64,000 nucleotides of DNA from Streptomyces pseudovenezuelae (GCF_001513955.1 NZ_KQ948147.1:72532-136531); one strand, 5' to 3'; counted from the stretch's first letter, positions 23,777 through 32,668 are shown. Program-made: numbers and translations. The notes: generated by a model not told the origin, from the sequence alone.

Positions 23777-24961
23777 ATGGACTCAGCGCGCACCGCCACC
23801 GCCTCCCGTACGCCGCTCAGAGCTCTGGCCACCGAGGCCGTCCACGCCGGCCGCGACGACCTCGCCCGCCAGGGGCTGCACGCCCCGCCCATCGACCTGT
23901 CGACGACCTACCCGTCCTACGACAGCCGCGGTGAGGCCGCCCGTATCGACGCCTTCGCCGCGACCGGCGCCGAGCCGGAGGGCCCGCCGGTGTACGGACG
24001 CCTCGGCAACCCGACCGTCGCGCGCTTCGAGACGGCCCTGGCCCGCCTGGAGAACACCGAGGCCGCGGTCGCCTTCGCCAGCGGCATGGCCGCCCTCACG
24101 GCGGTCCTTCTCGTACGGGCCTCCCTGGGCCTGCGCCACGTCGTCGCCGTACGCCCCCTGTACGGCTGCAGCGACCACCTCCTGACCGCCGGACTCCTCG
24201 GCACGGAGGTCACCTGGACCGACCCGGCGGGAGTCGCCGACGCCCTGCGCCCGGACACCGGCCTGGTCCTGGTCGAGTCCCCCGCCAACCCCACCCTCGC
24301 GGAGATCGACCTGCGCGCCCTGGCCCACTCCTGCGGCTCGGTGCCCCTCCTCGCGGACAACACCTTCGCCACACCGGTCCTCCAGCGCCCCGCGGAACAG
24401 GGCGCCCGCCTCGTGCTGCACAGCGCCACCAAGTACCTCGGCGGGCACGGGGACGTGATGGCGGGGGTGGTGGCCTGCGACGAGGAGTTCGCCGGGCGAC
24501 TGCGGCAGGTCCGTTTCGCCACCGGCGGCGTCCTGCACCCCCTCGCCGGCTACCTCCTGCTGCGCGGGCTGGCGACCCTCCCGGTCCGGGTCCGCGCCGC
24601 CTCCACGACCGCCGCGGACCTCGCCGGGCGCCTGGCCGCCGATCCCCGGGTCGCCCGGGTCCACTACCCGCGCATCGGCGGCGCGATGGTCGCCTTCGAG
24701 GTCGACGGCGACCCGCACGAGGTGATCGACCGGGTCCGTCTGATCACCCCGGCGGTGAGCCTGGGCAGCGTCGACACCCTCATCCAGCACCCGGCGTCGA
24801 TCAGTCACCGCATCGTGCACGCGGACGACCGCCGGGGCGCCGGCGTCAGCGACCTGCTGCTGCGCCTGTCGGTGGGACTGGAGGACGTGGAGGACCTGTG
24901 GGCGGACCTGGACACCGCCCTCCGGGCGACCTCGGCCGCTACGGCGTCTCGGTCCGCGTGA
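23777..24961 (+). CDS. PLP-dependent Cys/Met-metabolism lyase (methionine gamma-lyase / cystathionine gamma-lyase type)
   Basis: A 394-aa fold-type I PLP enzyme. The PLP-phosphate motif PVYGRLGNPT is present, then AFASGMAAL, the ESPANPTL segment, the pyridine-N Asp in LLADNTFATP, and the Schiff-base Lys in LHSATKYLGGHGDV (about residue 218). It cleaves or exchanges the gamma-substituent of methionine, cystathionine or homocysteine; the exact substrate cannot be read. The divergent Lrp gene favours a catabolic methionine gamma-lyase role. Its last 23 bp overlap the 3' end of the convergent ACT-GNAT gene. Confidence 0.85.
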   Translation: MDSARTATASRTPLRALATEAVHAGRDDLARQGLHAPPIDLSTTYPSYDSRGEAARIDAFAATGAEPEGPPVYGRLGNPTVARFETALARLENTEAAVAFASGMAALTAVLLVRASLGLRHVVAVRPLYGCSDHLLTAGLLGTEVTWTDPAGVADALRPDTGLVLVESPANPTLAEIDLRALAHSCGSVPLLADNTFATPVLQRPAEQGARLVLHSATKYLGGHGDVMAGVVACDEEFAGRLRQVRFATGGVLHPLAGYLLLRGLATLPVRVRAASTTAADLAGRLAADPRVARVHYPRIGGAMVAFEVDGDPHEVIDRVRLITPAVSLGSVDTLIQHPASISHRIVHADDRRGAGVSDLLLRLSVGLEDVEDLWADLDTALRATSAATASRSA

Positions 24962-26366
24962 CTCCCACCGCGCGCTCGGACCCCGCCTGCGAACCGATGC
25001 GCGCTGTGATCACCAGGGTCCCCTCCTCGATCTGATAGTCGAGGGGGAGGCCCAGCCCCCGCATCGCGGCGACCATCCCGGTGTTCGACGACTGGGTCAC
25101 GGCGTACACGCTGGCGCACCCGGCCTCGGCGGCCAGAGACACCAGCCGCTCCAGCAGCTCGCCCCCGATGCCCCGCCGCTGCCACGCGTCCTCGACGAGG
25201 AGCGCCACCTCGGTCTCGTCCCCGTCCCACAGCAGGTGCCCGAGCCCCACGATCCGCCCCGACGCGGCCCGTACGGCGAGGGTCTGCCCGAACCGCGGAC
25301 TGAGCAGGTGCTTCAGATAGCGGTCGGCGTCACCGACCGGCCCGTGGTAGCGCAGGCTCAACGTCCGCGCCGAGCACCGCTCGTGCATCGCCACCGCGGC
25401 CTCCAGGTCCCCGGTGTCGGCCCGGCGCACGGTGATGTCGTGGCCCTCCGGCAGAGTCAGGACGTCCTGGCTGCGCGGCACCCGCGGACCGAGCCGGGCG
25501 TCCAGCTCGACCAGCGCCCGGGCGCGGGCGAACTCCGTCGGGGTGAACGGCAGATACGGCCGCTCCACGGTGATCACTCCGCCCTCCGGCGCCCGCAGGC
25601 GCATCACGGTGTCCTCCAGGACTCCCTCCACGGGCACCCCCTCCGGTCCTCGACCGCCTCCCACCGGGACGGCCGGCAGGGACCGGATCGTGCACCGGCC
25701 CAGCAACTGCCGCAGCGCGAGGGGCAGTTCGGCCGCGTCCAGCGCGGTGCGGGTGGCGAGGCCGAGCACCCGGGTCGGGGCGTCCACCAGATCGTGCGTG
25801 TCGGCCCGCTCGATCCAGGTGTCGGTGCCGCCGGCCCCCGCCACGGCCCGGGTGATCTCGGAGCCCTCCAGCGGGCCGGGGGCGCGCAGCAGGAACTCGT
25901 CGACCGTGCCCGCGGCCAGCGGGTGGGTCTGCAGGCTGAGGATGTCGACACGCTGTCCGGCGAGGACCGTGCACAGGGCGGCCAGTGAGCCCGGTGCGTC
26001 CTTCACCGTGGTGCGCATCCGCCACAGCGTGCTCTCCGCGGCCTCGGGGTCCGCGGTGCGCGACGGCTGGTCGGACGGCCCGGCCCGCTCGCCCTCGGGC
26101 AGCGGCCGGGCGCTCGTATCGCCCGTCGGGGGCGCGTGGCCGTGGCGGCGTGCCCACCAGGTGTGGAATCCCGCCGTGGCGGCCAGGGCCACCGCCGAGA
26201 TCACCAGGAGCGCGGCACCGTCGGGGCCGTGCCCGATCAGGTTGGCCACGGTGTCGGCCACCGCGACGGCCGTGAACAGGGCGGCGAGTTCGATCACGTC
26301 GCGCCGCCAGTGGTGCACGGGGCGACCGTTCTTCGCACGGGTCACTTGGGACATGTCTCGAGTCAT
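24939..26366 (-). CDS. Membrane-anchored ACT-GNAT acetyltransferase-like protein
   Basis: A 475-aa protein in three parts. Two predicted membrane helices (about 20-70: DVIELAALFTAVAVADTVANLIG and GAALLVISAVALAATAGFHTWW) come first. An ACT-like regulatory domain (about 115-180: TTVKDAPGSLAALCTVLAGQRVDILSLQTHPL) follows. A C-terminal GNAT domain (about 320-465) has the acetyl-CoA loop EDAWQRRGIGGELLERLV. Such fusions are known in streptomycetes but the substrate is unknown. ATG 26366 is chosen; 26354 is also possible. It overlaps the convergent lyase gene. Confidence 0.75.
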   Translation of the reverse strand: MTRDMSQVTRAKNGRPVHHWRRDVIELAALFTAVAVADTVANLIGHGPDGAALLVISAVALAATAGFHTWWARRHGHAPPTGDTSARPLPEGERAGPSDQPSRTADPEAAESTLWRMRTTVKDAPGSLAALCTVLAGQRVDILSLQTHPLAAGTVDEFLLRAPGPLEGSEITRAVAGAGGTDTWIERADTHDLVDAPTRVLGLATRTALDAAELPLALRQLLGRCTIRSLPAVPVGGGRGPEGVPVEGVLEDTVMRLRAPEGGVITVERPYLPFTPTEFARARALVELDARLGPRVPRSQDVLTLPEGHDITVRRADTGDLEAAVAMHERCSARTLSLRYHGPVGDADRYLKHLLSPRFGQTLAVRAASGRIVGLGHLLWDGDETEVALLVEDAWQRRGIGGELLERLVSLAAEAGCASVYAVTQSSNTGMVAAMRGLGLPLDYQIEEGTLVITARIGSQAGSERAVGVTRTETP

Positions 26367-26522
26367 GCAGCCACTGTGGAGGAACGGTGTTGCGTGATCA
26401 CGAACGCATTGTGACTGGGCGGTAAAGTGTGGGTCCGTACGTTTTGTGCCCTTTTCAACCGTTCGCGGGCCGCGCACCGGGGGATGACGCCGGTACGCGA
26501 CCCGCCGTAGAGCGTACGGGAG

Positions 26523-28109
26523 TTACTGGCCGACCCGGCCCGGCTGGAGCACCTGGGTGAACAGCACCGTGCCGTCCTGCTCGCGCAGCCGCACGGTCAG
26601 CTCGCCGCTGTGGCCGTCGATGTCGACCTCGCCGAAGAACTGGTAGCCGCCCGCGGGGGAGACGTTCGAGGCGGTCGGCGCCTTCACGAACACCCGCTCC
26701 GGGCCGAAGGTGGCGTCGAGCGCGCTGGCCGGGAAGGCACCCGCGTTCAGCGGACCCGACACGAACTCCCAGAACGGCTCGAAGTCGCTGAACGCGGCCC
26801 GGGACGGCTGGTAGTGCTGGGCCGAGGTGTGGTGGACGTCGGCCGTCAGCCACACCGTGCCGGTGATCTTCCGGTGCTTGACGTACCGCAGCAGCTCGGC
26901 GATCTGCAGCTCACGCCCGAGCGGGGCGCCCGGGTCGCCCTGCGCCACCGCCTCGATGTTGGCCCTGCCCTCCGTGGCGTCGGGCACGACCAGGCCGAGC
27001 GGCATGTCGGAGGCGATCACCTTCCACACCGCCCGCGAGCGCGACAGCTCCCGCTTGAGCCACTCCAGCTGCTCCCGGCCGAGGATGCCCTGCGGGTCCA
27101 CGGTCTGGTCGTCGGGCGAGTTGGCGTTGCGGTACGTCCGCATGTCCAGGACGAACACGTCGAGCAGCGGGCCCTGCCGCAGCACCCGGTAGACGCGGCC
27201 GTCCCGGGCCCCCGGCCGCAGCGTGGAGACCGGGAAGTACTCGCTGAACGCGCGCCGCGCCCGGCCCGCGAGCACGTCGACGCTCTTCTCGGTGTAGCGG
27301 GTGTCGGAGTCCAGGATGGTCTGGCCCGGGTACCAGTTGTTGCGCACCTCGTGGTCGTCCCACTGGATGATCGAGGGGACCTGGGCGTTGAAGGCCCTCA
27401 GGTTGTGGTCGAGCAGGTTGTAGCGGAAGTTGCCGCGGAACTCGGCCAGGGTCTCGGCGACCTTGGACTTCTCCTCGGTGGTGATGTTCCGCCAGGTGCT
27501 GCCGTCGGGCAGGGCGGCGGTGGCCGAGATGGGGCCGTCGGCGTAGATGTTGTCGCCGCTGCACAGGAAGAAGTCCGGGTCGAGTTCGGCCATCGCCCGG
27601 TAGATCGTGTAGCCGCCGAAATCGGGGTTGATGCCCCAGCCCTGCCCGGCGAGGTCGCCCGACCACAGGAACCGCACCCCGTCACGGCGCTTGGGGGACA
27701 CCGTGCGGAAGGTGCCGGCGACCGGCTCGCCCGTGCGGCGCGGATCGTCCGGGTCGGCGAGCAGCACGCGGTAGTGGATCTGCTCACCGGAGGGCAGACC
27801 GCGCAGCCGGGTGGTCCCCGTGAAGTCGGTGTCCGCGCCGAGCAGCGGGCCGTGCCATCTGCGCGGGTTGCGGAACGACTCGGTCGCGGACGTCTCCACG
27901 ATCATCCGGGCGGGACGGTCGGAACGCACCCACACCAGACCGGAGTCGCAGGTCACGTCTCCCGTCTGCACCCCCCAGCCCGCCCCGGGCCGTCCGGAGA
28001 AGGCGAAGGCCGGCGCGCCCGCGGAGACCGCGGGGAGAGTGAGGGCCGCCGACGCGGCCAGGGAGCCGCGCAGAACGCTGCGGCGGCCGGGGAACGGACG
28101 GTGGGACAT
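26523..28109 (-). CDS. phoD: Secreted alkaline phosphatase/phosphodiesterase PhoD
   Basis: A 528-aa protein with a Tat signal peptide: the twin-arginine run GRRSVLRGS lies at about residues 8-16, with a hydrophobic stretch and an APAFA-type cleavage site. The PhoD_N beta domain follows, then the metallophosphatase core FLWSGDLAGQGWG, FFLCSGDNIYAD, IIQWDDHEVRNNW, FVLDMRTYR and VWLTADVHHTSAQHY. PhoD releases phosphate from phosphodiesters and teichoic acid outside the cell. The ATG at 28109 has GGAGG 7 nt before it. A PHO box about 66-87 bp upstream points to PhoR-PhoP control. Confidence 0.93.
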   Translation of the reverse strand: MSHRPFPGRRSVLRGSLAASAALTLPAVSAGAPAFAFSGRPGAGWGVQTGDVTCDSGLVWVRSDRPARMIVETSATESFRNPRRWHGPLLGADTDFTGTTRLRGLPSGEQIHYRVLLADPDDPRRTGEPVAGTFRTVSPKRRDGVRFLWSGDLAGQGWGINPDFGGYTIYRAMAELDPDFFLCSGDNIYADGPISATAALPDGSTWRNITTEEKSKVAETLAEFRGNFRYNLLDHNLRAFNAQVPSIIQWDDHEVRNNWYPGQTILDSDTRYTEKSVDVLAGRARRAFSEYFPVSTLRPGARDGRVYRVLRQGPLLDVFVLDMRTYRNANSPDDQTVDPQGILGREQLEWLKRELSRSRAVWKVIASDMPLGLVVPDATEGRANIEAVAQGDPGAPLGRELQIAELLRYVKHRKITGTVWLTADVHHTSAQHYQPSRAAFSDFEPFWEFVSGPLNAGAFPASALDATFGPERVFVKAPTASNVSPAGGYQFFGEVDIDGHSGELTVRLREQDGTVLFTQVLQPGRVGQ

Positions 28110-28174
28110 GAATGCGCCTCCAAGGACGGGATCCGGCCGGTGTGTGCAGCCACACCTACTCGGGCGCCGCAGCG

Positions 28175-28196
28175 CACAGTGAAACCGCGGGTGAAC
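28175..28196 (-). promoter_or_regulatory. PHO box (two 11-bp direct repeat units)
   Basis: Read on the minus strand, GTTCACCCGCG (28196-28186) is followed directly by GTTTCACTGTG (28185-28175). Streptomyces PhoP binds 11-bp direct repeat units with a GTTCACC-type core, and this pair fits well. It lies upstream of phoD. Confidence 0.75.
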
Positions 28197-28241
28197 AACC
28201 GGCCGCCGGAACAAGGGAACCCGTGCGCCCAACAGCGCGGC

Positions 28242-29696
28242 TCACCCGCCGGCCGCCTCGGCCATCAGCCGTACGCCCTCCCGGATCCGCGCCGGCGACA
28301 GGTGCGCGTATCCGAGGACCAGCCGCACCCCTGACTCCTCGTCGGGCTCGGCACACACGTGTGCGTAGTCCGTCAGCGGCCGGACGGTCACACCGGCCGC
28401 GCCGAGGCGCGCGAGGACCGTGTCCTGGGGGCCGTACCGGTGCGGGAGTGCGGCGATGACATGCAGTCCGGCGGCGATCCCGGACACCTGCGTGCCCGGC
28501 AGGTACGCGTCCAGCGCGGAGACCAGCGCATCGCGCCGCTCCCGGTAGGCGCGCTGGCAGCGGCGCAGTTGGCGGTCGTAGTCGCCGCGCTCCACGAACC
28601 GGGCGAACAGCGCCTGGTCGATCGTGGGATGGCCGAGGTCCATGGTCCGCTTGCGCTCGACGACCTCCTCGGCCAGCGACTGCGGCACGAGCAGCCAGCC
28701 GAGCCGCAGGCCGGGGGCGAGGGACTTGCTGACCGATCCCGCGTAGGCGACCCGGTCCGGGTCGAGCCCCTGGAGCGCGCCCACGGGAGCACGGTCGTAG
28801 CGGAAGTCGCCGTCGTAGTCGTCCTCCAGGACGAAACCGTCGACGGAACGCGCCCAGTCGAGCAGTTCCGCGCGCCGCCGTGCGGAGTAGGCGATGCCGG
28901 TCGGGAACTGGTGGGAGGGCGTCGCCACCACCGCCCGCACACCCGCGTCGCGCAGCCGGCCGACCGAGATCCCGTCCTCGTCCAGCGGCACGGGAACGGT
29001 GGTCACCCCCGCCGCCGCGTACAGGGCGTCGTGCTGCGGGCTCCCCGGACTCTCCACGCCGACCCTCGGCACCCCGCGCGCGTGGAGCGCGAATCCGAGC
29101 AGCGTCGTCGCCTGCGCCACGCCGGAGACGACCACGATCCGCTCCGGATCGGCGACCACACCCCTGCGGCGTGTCAGCAGTTCGGCCAGGGCGGCACGCA
29201 GCCGGGGCAGCCCGCGCGGGTCGGGATAGCCGAGGTCCTGGTGCGGCAGCTCCGCCAGCACGCCCCGGTGGGCGCCGGCCCAGGCGGCGCGGGGGAACAA
29301 CGACAGGTCGGGCGTGCCCGCGACGAAGTCCGCGCGGCTGCCCGGCGTGCGCGGGGCCAGGTCACGCGCGCTTGGCCGGGCGGCCCGCACGGCGCCGCCC
29401 ACCCAGGTCCCGGCACCCCGGCCACTGCGCAGATAGCCCTCCGCCGTCAGCTGCTCGTACGCCTCGGTGACCAGTCCGCGCGACACCCCGAGGTCGGCGG
29501 CCAGGTCCCGGCTCGACGGCAGCCGCGTCCCCGGCACGAGCCGCCCGGACCTGACCGCCTCCCGCAGGGCCGCCTGAAGGGAACGCCCACGCGTGCGTGC
29601 CGGTGCGGAGGCGGCGGGCAGCAACAGCTCCCAGGCGGCCGACCCGACCGGGCCTGCGGGCGGCCGTTGCTCCGGATTGGTCCCCGATGACGTCAT
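28242..29696 (-). CDS. MocR/PdxR-type GntR regulator with aminotransferase domain
   Basis: A 484-aa fusion. A GntR winged helix (about 40-105) reads LQAALREAVRSGRLVPGTRLPSSRDLAADLGVSRGLVTEAYEQLTAEGYL. A fold-type I aminotransferase-like domain follows, with the PLP Lys in AGSVSKSLAPGLRLGW and LEDDYDGDFRYD. MocR proteins sense PLP or amino compounds and rarely catalyse. It is divergent from an EamA transporter across 48 bp, so it probably regulates that exporter. Confidence 0.9.
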   Translation of the reverse strand: MTSSGTNPEQRPPAGPVGSAAWELLLPAASAPARTRGRSLQAALREAVRSGRLVPGTRLPSSRDLAADLGVSRGLVTEAYEQLTAEGYLRSGRGAGTWVGGAVRAARPSARDLAPRTPGSRADFVAGTPDLSLFPRAAWAGAHRGVLAELPHQDLGYPDPRGLPRLRAALAELLTRRRGVVADPERIVVVSGVAQATTLLGFALHARGVPRVGVESPGSPQHDALYAAAGVTTVPVPLDEDGISVGRLRDAGVRAVVATPSHQFPTGIAYSARRRAELLDWARSVDGFVLEDDYDGDFRYDRAPVGALQGLDPDRVAYAGSVSKSLAPGLRLGWLLVPQSLAEEVVERKRTMDLGHPTIDQALFARFVERGDYDRQLRRCQRAYRERRDALVSALDAYLPGTQVSGIAAGLHVIAALPHRYGPQDTVLARLGAAGVTVRPLTDYAHVCAEPDEESGVRLVLGYAHLSPARIREGVRLMAEAAGG

Positions 29697-29744
29697 GGCA
29701 CTGGACCTTAAACCGGGCCGCGGCCCTTCCTAGCGTCGTTCTCC

Positions 29745-30908
29745 ATGACCACCACCACGCGAGGCGTCCTCCTCGCCACGTTCGCCTGCGTCCTCGTCGG
29801 AGCGTCCTTCACCGCCAACAGCCTCCTCGGCGCATACCCGTACGCCGGTGGCCAGTTCCTGCGCTTCGGTCTGGCGGCCCTGTTGCTGGTGCCCCTGGCC
29901 GCCCGGGGCGCGGCGGCACGACTGCGGGCACTGGAGCCCCGGCAATGGATGCGTCTCGCGCTGCTGGCGGCGGTGGGCATGGTCGGCTTCAACCTCGTCG
30001 TCATCGCCGCCGAACGCACCGCGGAACCGGCCGTCCCCGGCGTCTTCGTGAGCTGCGCCCCCGTGCTGGTCGCCGTCCTCGTCCCGCTGCTGGAGCAACG
30101 TCGGCCCCGGCCAGGGGTGTTGCGGGGGGCGTCGCTCGTGGCCCTCGGCGCCTTCGCCGTCCAGGGCTGGGGCCGTACGGACGGGGCGGGTATCGCCTTC
30201 TCGGCGTGCGCGCTGGCCGGGGAGGTCGGTTTCGCGGTGCTCGCCGTACCGGTGCTGCGGGCCCTGGGCCCACGGCTGCTGTCCGCCACCGTCTGCGCGG
30301 TCGCCGCCGTCGAGGCCGCGGTGGCCGGACTCCTCCTGGACGGGACGGCGTGGCTGCGCAGACCCGACCCCGTCGAGGCCGCCGCGCTGCTGTGGCAGGC
30401 GGCGGTCGTCACCGTCGTCGGCTTCGTGTGCTGGTACATGGGCATGCAGCGGATCGGCGCGGAGCGCGCCACGCTGTTCTCCGGGCTCATCCCGGTCGCG
30501 GCCGCCTGCACCGCGCCCCTGGTCGGCACGGGCTCCTACGGCGCCGCCCAGGCCCTGGGCAGCGCCATGGTCGGCGTCGGAGTCGCCCTCGGATCGGGGG
30601 CGTTGAGCCGCGGACCGAAGGTGTCAGCGGCTGCCGTCGAGGATGACCCGCGCGACCAGAGCCGGGTCGTCGTTCATCGGGCAGTGGCCGCAGCCGGGCA
30701 GCCGTACGAGCCGGGCCCGCGGAATGATCTGCTTGGCCCGCACGCCCTGCCGGCGCACGAGCAGCAGGTCCCTGGTGCCCCAGGCGACCGTGACCGGCAG
30801 CCCCGGGACGTCGTCGCCGAACTGGACGGCCGTACCGGCGCGGAGCGTCTCGTCGAACCCCGTGGCCCGCGCGAGGGCAAGCGTCTCGGCGATCACGGCC
30901 TCGGGTGA
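29745..30908 (+). CDS. EamA/DMT-family transporter with unusual C-terminal extension
   Basis: About ten hydrophobic helices over residues 1-300 form two EamA repeats (LLATFACVLVGASFTANSLLGAYPYAG...; ...FSACALAGEVGFAVLAVPVL). This is typical of metabolite or amino-acid exporters. The natural end would be near SGALSRGPK (about residue 290). No stop occurs there, and the frame runs on for about 95 hydrophilic residues antisense to the convergent hydrolase, overlapping it by 285 bp. The extension is probably not functional; a frameshift or lost stop is possible. The divergent MocR gene is the likely regulator. Confidence 0.75.
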   Translation: MTTTTRGVLLATFACVLVGASFTANSLLGAYPYAGGQFLRFGLAALLLVPLAARGAAARLRALEPRQWMRLALLAAVGMVGFNLVVIAAERTAEPAVPGVFVSCAPVLVAVLVPLLEQRRPRPGVLRGASLVALGAFAVQGWGRTDGAGIAFSACALAGEVGFAVLAVPVLRALGPRLLSATVCAVAAVEAAVAGLLLDGTAWLRRPDPVEAAALLWQAAVVTVVGFVCWYMGMQRIGAERATLFSGLIPVAAACTAPLVGTGSYGAAQALGSAMVGVGVALGSGALSRGPKVSAAAVEDDPRDQSRVVVHRAVAAAGQPYEPGPRNDLLGPHALPAHEQQVPGAPGDRDRQPRDVVAELDGRTGAERLVEPRGPREGKRLGDHGLG

Positions 30909-31454
30909 ACGGCGGCCCGGGCGGGCGTAGATGGTGCTGGTGAGCATCGTGCGGCCGGCCGCGGTGCGCGCCAGCCGCTCGACCAGCGGCAGCGGCAGCC
31001 GCCGGGAGATGTGCCGCATCGCGAGCAGCACGCCGAACGCGTAGCGCCGCTCGGGCCCCGACCAGAACCCGGCGGGAGACAGCGCGGTGACGGACCGTAC
31101 GAGCCGCTCGCGGCCGAGCTCCAGGGCCAGCAGGCCGCCGAGTGAGTTGCCCGCCACGTGCGGGCGGTCCAGCTCCAGTGCCTCGCAGAACGCCCCGAAC
31201 ACGGACGTCGTGGTGGCCAGGTCGTACGACAGGCCCTCGGGCAGGCCCGGCGACGCGCCGAACCCGGGCAGGTCGACGGCGATCACGTCGCGCTCGGTCG
31301 CCAGGATGTCCACCACCGGGTCCCAGGCCTGCCGGTGGTGGCCTATGCCGTGCAGCAGGAGCAAGGGCTCCCCGCGCCCCACGCGCGCGTAGGAGACGGT
31401 CACGGGCTGCGGCCCCGTGGCGGAGGGGACCTTGAAGGAGACGGTGGCGGACAT
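30624..31454 (-). CDS. Alpha/beta-hydrolase
   Basis: A 276-aa alpha/beta-hydrolase fold protein. The oxyanion segment is LLLLHGIGHHRQAWDPV, the nucleophile elbow GNSLGG, the acid in VAWGTRDLLL, and the His in LPGCGHCPMNDDP. No signal peptide is seen. The substrate is unknown. The ATG at 31454 is preceded by AGGAG. The downstream part is overlapped by the C-terminal run-on of the EamA gene. It is divergent from an ECF41-type sigma gene and could be part of its regulon. Confidence 0.85.
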   Translation of the reverse strand: MSATVSFKVPSATGPQPVTVSYARVGRGEPLLLLHGIGHHRQAWDPVVDILATERDVIAVDLPGFGASPGLPEGLSYDLATTTSVFGAFCEALELDRPHVAGNSLGGLLALELGRERLVRSVTALSPAGFWSGPERRYAFGVLLAMRHISRRLPLPLVERLARTAAGRTMLTSTIYARPGRRSPEAVIAETLALARATGFDETLRAGTAVQFGDDVPGLPVTVAWGTRDLLLVRRQGVRAKQIIPRARLVRLPGCGHCPMNDDPALVARVILDGSR

Positions 31455-31616
31455 GTGGGCTCCTAGACGGCGACTCACGGGCTGAGGGGTGCGGAGGGCG
31501 CGCTGTAGACAGCTTGTCAGCAATTGCTACTGGCGGGTAGACCCCACGGGTCCCCAGGGCGCGCCGCACACCCACTTCGCCTGGACACGCACCGGCTACT
31601 GCGTTGGGATGAACCC

Positions 31617-32501
31617 GTGGCCACTGAAACCGAGACCGACGTATTCGAAGAACACCGCCCCGTCCTCCTGGGCGTCGCCTACCGCATGCTCGGCCGCGTC
31701 GCCGACGCCGAGGACGTGGTGCAGGAAGCCTGGCTGCGCTGGTCGGCGGCCGACCGGAGCGAGGTGCGCGAACCGCGCGCCTACCTCGTCCGCGTCACCA
31801 CGCGCCTGGCGATCGACCGGCTGCGCCAGGTCAAGGCGCGCGGCGAGACGTACGTGGGCCCCTGGCTGCCCGAGCCGTACGTGACCGACTTCGGGGACAC
31901 CGTGCCCGACACCGCCGAGCAGGCGGTCCTCGCCGACTCGGTCTCCCTCGCGGTCCTGGTCGTCATGGAGTCGCTGTCACCGCTGGAGCGGGCGGTGTTC
32001 GTCCTCAGGGAGGCCTTCGGCTACCCCTACGCCGACATCGCCGCCATGCTCGACCGCGGCGAACCCGCCGTACGGCAGCTCGCCGGACGGGCCCGCAGGC
32101 ACGTCGAGGAACGACGGCCGCGCTTCGAGGTCGACCCGGTCCGGCGCCGCGACCTGACGGAGCGTTTCCTGGCCGCCGCGGGCGGAGGCGACCTGAAGGA
32201 GCTGATGGCGCTGCTCGCCCCGGACGTCCGGCTCATCGGGGACAGCGGCGGCAAGAGCAAGGCGCCGCTGCGGGTGCTGGAGTCCGCCGACCACGTGGGC
32301 CGCTTCCTCGTCGGTGTCGCCGAGAAGGGCGTCCCGGACATCAGCTGGCGGTTCCTGGAGCTCAACGGCGGGCCCGCGTTGCTCGTCCTGTCGGGTGGTA
32401 AGCCCGACTCCGTCTTCCAGTTGGACATCCTGGACGGCCGCATCCAGTCCGTCTACATCATCCGCAACCCCGACAAGCTGCGCTCCCTGGCTGCCGTCTG
32501 A
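31617..32501 (+). CDS. ECF41-type (SigJ-like) RNA polymerase sigma factor
   Basis: A 294-aa sigma factor. Region 2 (about 10-80) has FEEHRPVLLGVAYRMLGRVADAEDVVQEAWLRW, and region 4 (about 115-165) has LSPLERAVFVLREAFGYPYADIAAMLDRGEPAVRQLAGRARRHV. A C-terminal SnoaL-like domain carries the ECF41 hallmarks: GDSGGKSKAPLR (DGGGK variant) and IRNPDKLRSL (NPDKL). In this group the C-terminal domain controls activity in place of an anti-sigma factor. ECF41 genes usually sit beside a carboxymuconolactone decarboxylase or oxidoreductase; none is here. The GTG start has GGGA 7 nt upstream. Confidence 0.9.
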   Translation: MATETETDVFEEHRPVLLGVAYRMLGRVADAEDVVQEAWLRWSAADRSEVREPRAYLVRVTTRLAIDRLRQVKARGETYVGPWLPEPYVTDFGDTVPDTAEQAVLADSVSLAVLVVMESLSPLERAVFVLREAFGYPYADIAAMLDRGEPAVRQLAGRARRHVEERRPRFEVDPVRRRDLTERFLAAAGGGDLKELMALLAPDVRLIGDSGGKSKAPLRVLESADHVGRFLVGVAEKGVPDISWRFLELNGGPALLVLSGGKPDSVFQLDILDGRIQSVYIIRNPDKLRSLAAV

Positions 32502-32557
32502 ACACCTTGTCAACGCTGGGTGGCGCCGGGCCCGCGCGCTCCGCAGGGGATCGAGGA

Positions 32558-32592
32558 TTGGTCTTGACCAAGGGTGGGGGTCGCCCTATGGT
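32558..32592 (+). promoter_or_regulatory. Promoter with overlapping dre-like operator for the GntR gene
   Basis: TTGGTCTTGACCAA (32558-32571) is an almost perfect palindrome that matches the GntR/HutC (DasR) operator core TGGTCTAGACCA except at the centre. TTGACC (32565-32570) and TATGGT (32587-32592), 16 bp apart, form a good -35/-10 pair overlapping it. The gene start is about 77 bp downstream. Binding here would block the promoter, which suggests autoregulation. Confidence 0.65.
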
Positions 32593-32668
32593 CGCAGAGA
32601 AGTGCAACAACCTTTAATAAACAAGGGCGCTAAAACGCCGCCGGACCACGGCGATTGCGGAGGACAGG

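Noticed and set aside
29597..30646. Plus-strand frame of about 350 codons overlapping the EamA gene
   Set aside because: It is an Arg/Gly/Pro-rich shadow frame; EamA helices are clear in the other frame.
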